The position numbers were made by a program, and so were the translations under genes. A stretch of 5,792 bases of DNA from positions 1-5,792 of the forward strand of contig JAOABT010000546.1 in assembly GCA_026418215.1 (NCBI GenBank), given 5' to 3'. Under the pieces are notes generated by a model. The model was not told where the DNA came from and did not search any database. It saw only the letters and a list, made by a program, of their open reading frames with translations. The DNA is from Clostridia bacterium (GTDB lineage Bacteria; Bacillota; Clostridia; DSM-8532). This document shows, piece by piece, positions 4,546 to 5,792 of the stretch (within the stretch, counting starts at the first letter, position 1; each line of letters begins with the position of its first letter).

Positions 4546-5792
4546 GAAGTATATCCGCGTCTTGCATATTGATCTTTCTACAGGAAAAATCCGTGTTGAT
4601 AAAAGGGAAGACCTGATGCCCTATCTGGGCGGCGTGGGCGTTGCCTCCAAGCTTCTTGAAGAGAACATGAGGCCCGAACTGCCTCCGCTTCACGAGGATC
4701 AACCGATTATTTTTGCCATTGGCGCCGGAACAACCATTTTCCCTGTATTGACAAAAACGGTGGCCATGTTCCGCTCACCCCTCACCAATGAGCTCGGTGA
4801 GAGCTATGCAGGCGGACGCCTTGCCATGACCCTCTTTATGGCGGGCTACGATGCTGTTGTCATCAAGGGCAAGGCTCAGAAGCCCACCTATCTTTCCATT
4901 TCTGCTACCAACGTTCAGCTTAAGGACGCCAGGGCCATTTGGGGCACAGGCTCTGAGAATGTGGGAAGCATCATCCGTGAAAGAGAGCCCGGCGGCGGAA
5001 AGCGAAGTATCATCCGTATCGGCCCAGCCGGTGAAAATCTGGTGAGCTATGCCAGCGTCTGCGTCGACACCTATCGCCACTTCGGGCGTCTCGGCCTGGG
5101 TGCCGTGATGGGAAGCAAGCTGTTGAAGGCTATTTCCGTTATCGGCGGCAAGGATATCCCTATCAAGAGCTTTAAGGAATACTTCAAGGTTTATCAGGAG
5201 ATTTACAAAAAGTGTACCGATACCGAGATCATGAGCAAATATCATGATGCGGGTACACCTATTAATATAGAGCCCCTGAATGCAGCGGGAGGACTTCCCA
5301 CCAAGAACCTCAAATCAGGTATCTTCGAGAAGGGCTCCGATATCTCCGGTGAGGAATTTGCCAAGAAGACCCTGGTTAGAAAGCTCGCCTGCACGGGCTG
5401 TCCGGTGGGCTGCATCCATATCGGCCAGTTCAGGCGCTCCTTTGACGAAAAGGGCCACGAGTACGAGTCCATCAGTGTGGGCTACGACTATGAGCTTATT
5501 TATGCGCTTGGAAGCTTCCTTGGAATCGGCAAGACTGACGAAATCCTTGAGCTCATCGACTCCGTCGAGGAATACGGCATGGATGCCATGTCTGCGGGCG
5601 TCTGCCTGGGCTGGGCGACAGAAGCGCTCAATAAGGGCATCATTACTGAGGAAGACACCAAAACACCTTTGAAATTCGGAGAGCAGAAGGGATATCTCAA
5701 GGCCCTCGAATACATGGCCTATCAGCCCAACGATTTCTATAAGGCCCTGGCCAAGGGAACGAAATACGCTTCCGAGAAATACGGCGGGCAGG
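4535..5792 (+). CDS. AOR-family tungsten/molybdenum pterin oxidoreductase, N-terminal 419 residues
   Basis: The frame is open from the ATG at 4535 to the window edge. Known family members are about 600 residues, so roughly the last third is missing. GGAGG at 4521-4525 lies nine bases before the ATG, inside the ferredoxin gene. N-terminal AOR domain: LHIDLSTGKI (10-19), LGGVGVASKLL (31-41), and the pterin-binding block about 63-114 with FRSPLT, YAGGR and AGYDAVVIKGKA. GPAGENL (163-169) and GRLGLGAVMGSK (184-195) follow. The middle domain has the [4Fe-4S] ligands C286-x2-C289-x3-C293; the fourth Cys is expected beyond the window. E311 in HEYES is placed like the active-site Glu of characterised AORs, by spacing only. 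The family oxidises aldehydes to acids, or performs related low-potential chemistry, using a bis-pterin tungsten or molybdenum centre and ferredoxin. The substrate and metal cannot be told from this part. No signal peptide: cytoplasmic. Confidence 0.93.
   Translation, partial: MIYEKYIRVLHIDLSTGKIRVDKREDLMPYLGGVGVASKLLEENMRPELPPLHEDQPIIFAIGAGTTIFPVLTKTVAMFRSPLTNELGESYAGGRLAMTLFMAGYDAVVIKGKAQKPTYLSISATNVQLKDARAIWGTGSENVGSIIREREPGGGKRSIIRIGPAGENLVSYASVCVDTYRHFGRLGLGAVMGSKLLKAISVIGGKDIPIKSFKEYFKVYQEIYKKCTDTEIMSKYHDAGTPINIEPLNAAGGLPTKNLKSGIFEKGSDISGEEFAKKTLVRKLACTGCPVGCIHIGQFRRSFDEKGHEYESISVGYDYELIYALGSFLGIGKTDEILELIDSVEEYGMDAMSAGVCLGWATEALNKGIITEEDTKTPLKFGEQKGYLKALEYMAYQPNDFYKALAKGTKYASEKYGGQ

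Noticed and set aside
4775..5715. Several frames of 64-156 codons on both strands
   Set aside because: All lie within the uninterrupted AOR-family frame from 4535 to the window edge, which shows clear family motifs.

Overview
The window looks like the chromosome of an anaerobic, low-to-moderate-GC Gram-positive bacterium, most likely a member of the Clostridia. The evidence is strong GGAGG-type ribosome binding sites, lipoproteins with classical lipoboxes and Thr/Pro-rich spacers, a bacterial group II intron, and an aldehyde:ferredoxin-oxidoreductase (AOR) family enzyme with a four-cluster ferredoxin. The species cannot be fixed from the sequence.

Layout. (1) Positions 1 to about 747, + strand: the 3' part of a group II intron. 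It holds the C-terminal 220 residues of its reverse transcriptase/maturase, then RNA domains V and VI with a recognisable bulged branch-point adenosine. The 5' part lies outside the window. (2) Positions 812-3911, - strand: a compact three-gene cluster read in the order 3911->3294, 3260->1674, 1648->812, with gaps of only 33 and 25 bp. All three products are exported: two lipoproteins flank a 528-residue secreted protein that has an SH3-like N-terminal region, a charged helix and a C-terminal array of 20-residue repeats. I recognise no named function for any of them. (3) Positions 3912-4125: a divergent intergenic region with a good sigma-A-type promoter for the + strand and a weaker one for the - strand. 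(4) Position 4126 to the window end, + strand: a 139-residue ferredoxin-like protein with four [4Fe-4S] Cys motifs, overlapping by 11 bp the start of an AOR-family tungsten/molybdenum-pterin oxidoreductase that runs off the right edge.

How the parts may work together. The ferredoxin-like subunit and the AOR-type catalytic subunit are almost certainly co-translated and form one redox enzyme or electron-transfer pair. The three exported proteins are probably co-expressed and may form a cell-envelope assembly. That cluster is the least explained part of the window. The intron is an independent mobile element lying tail-to-tail with the exported-protein operon.
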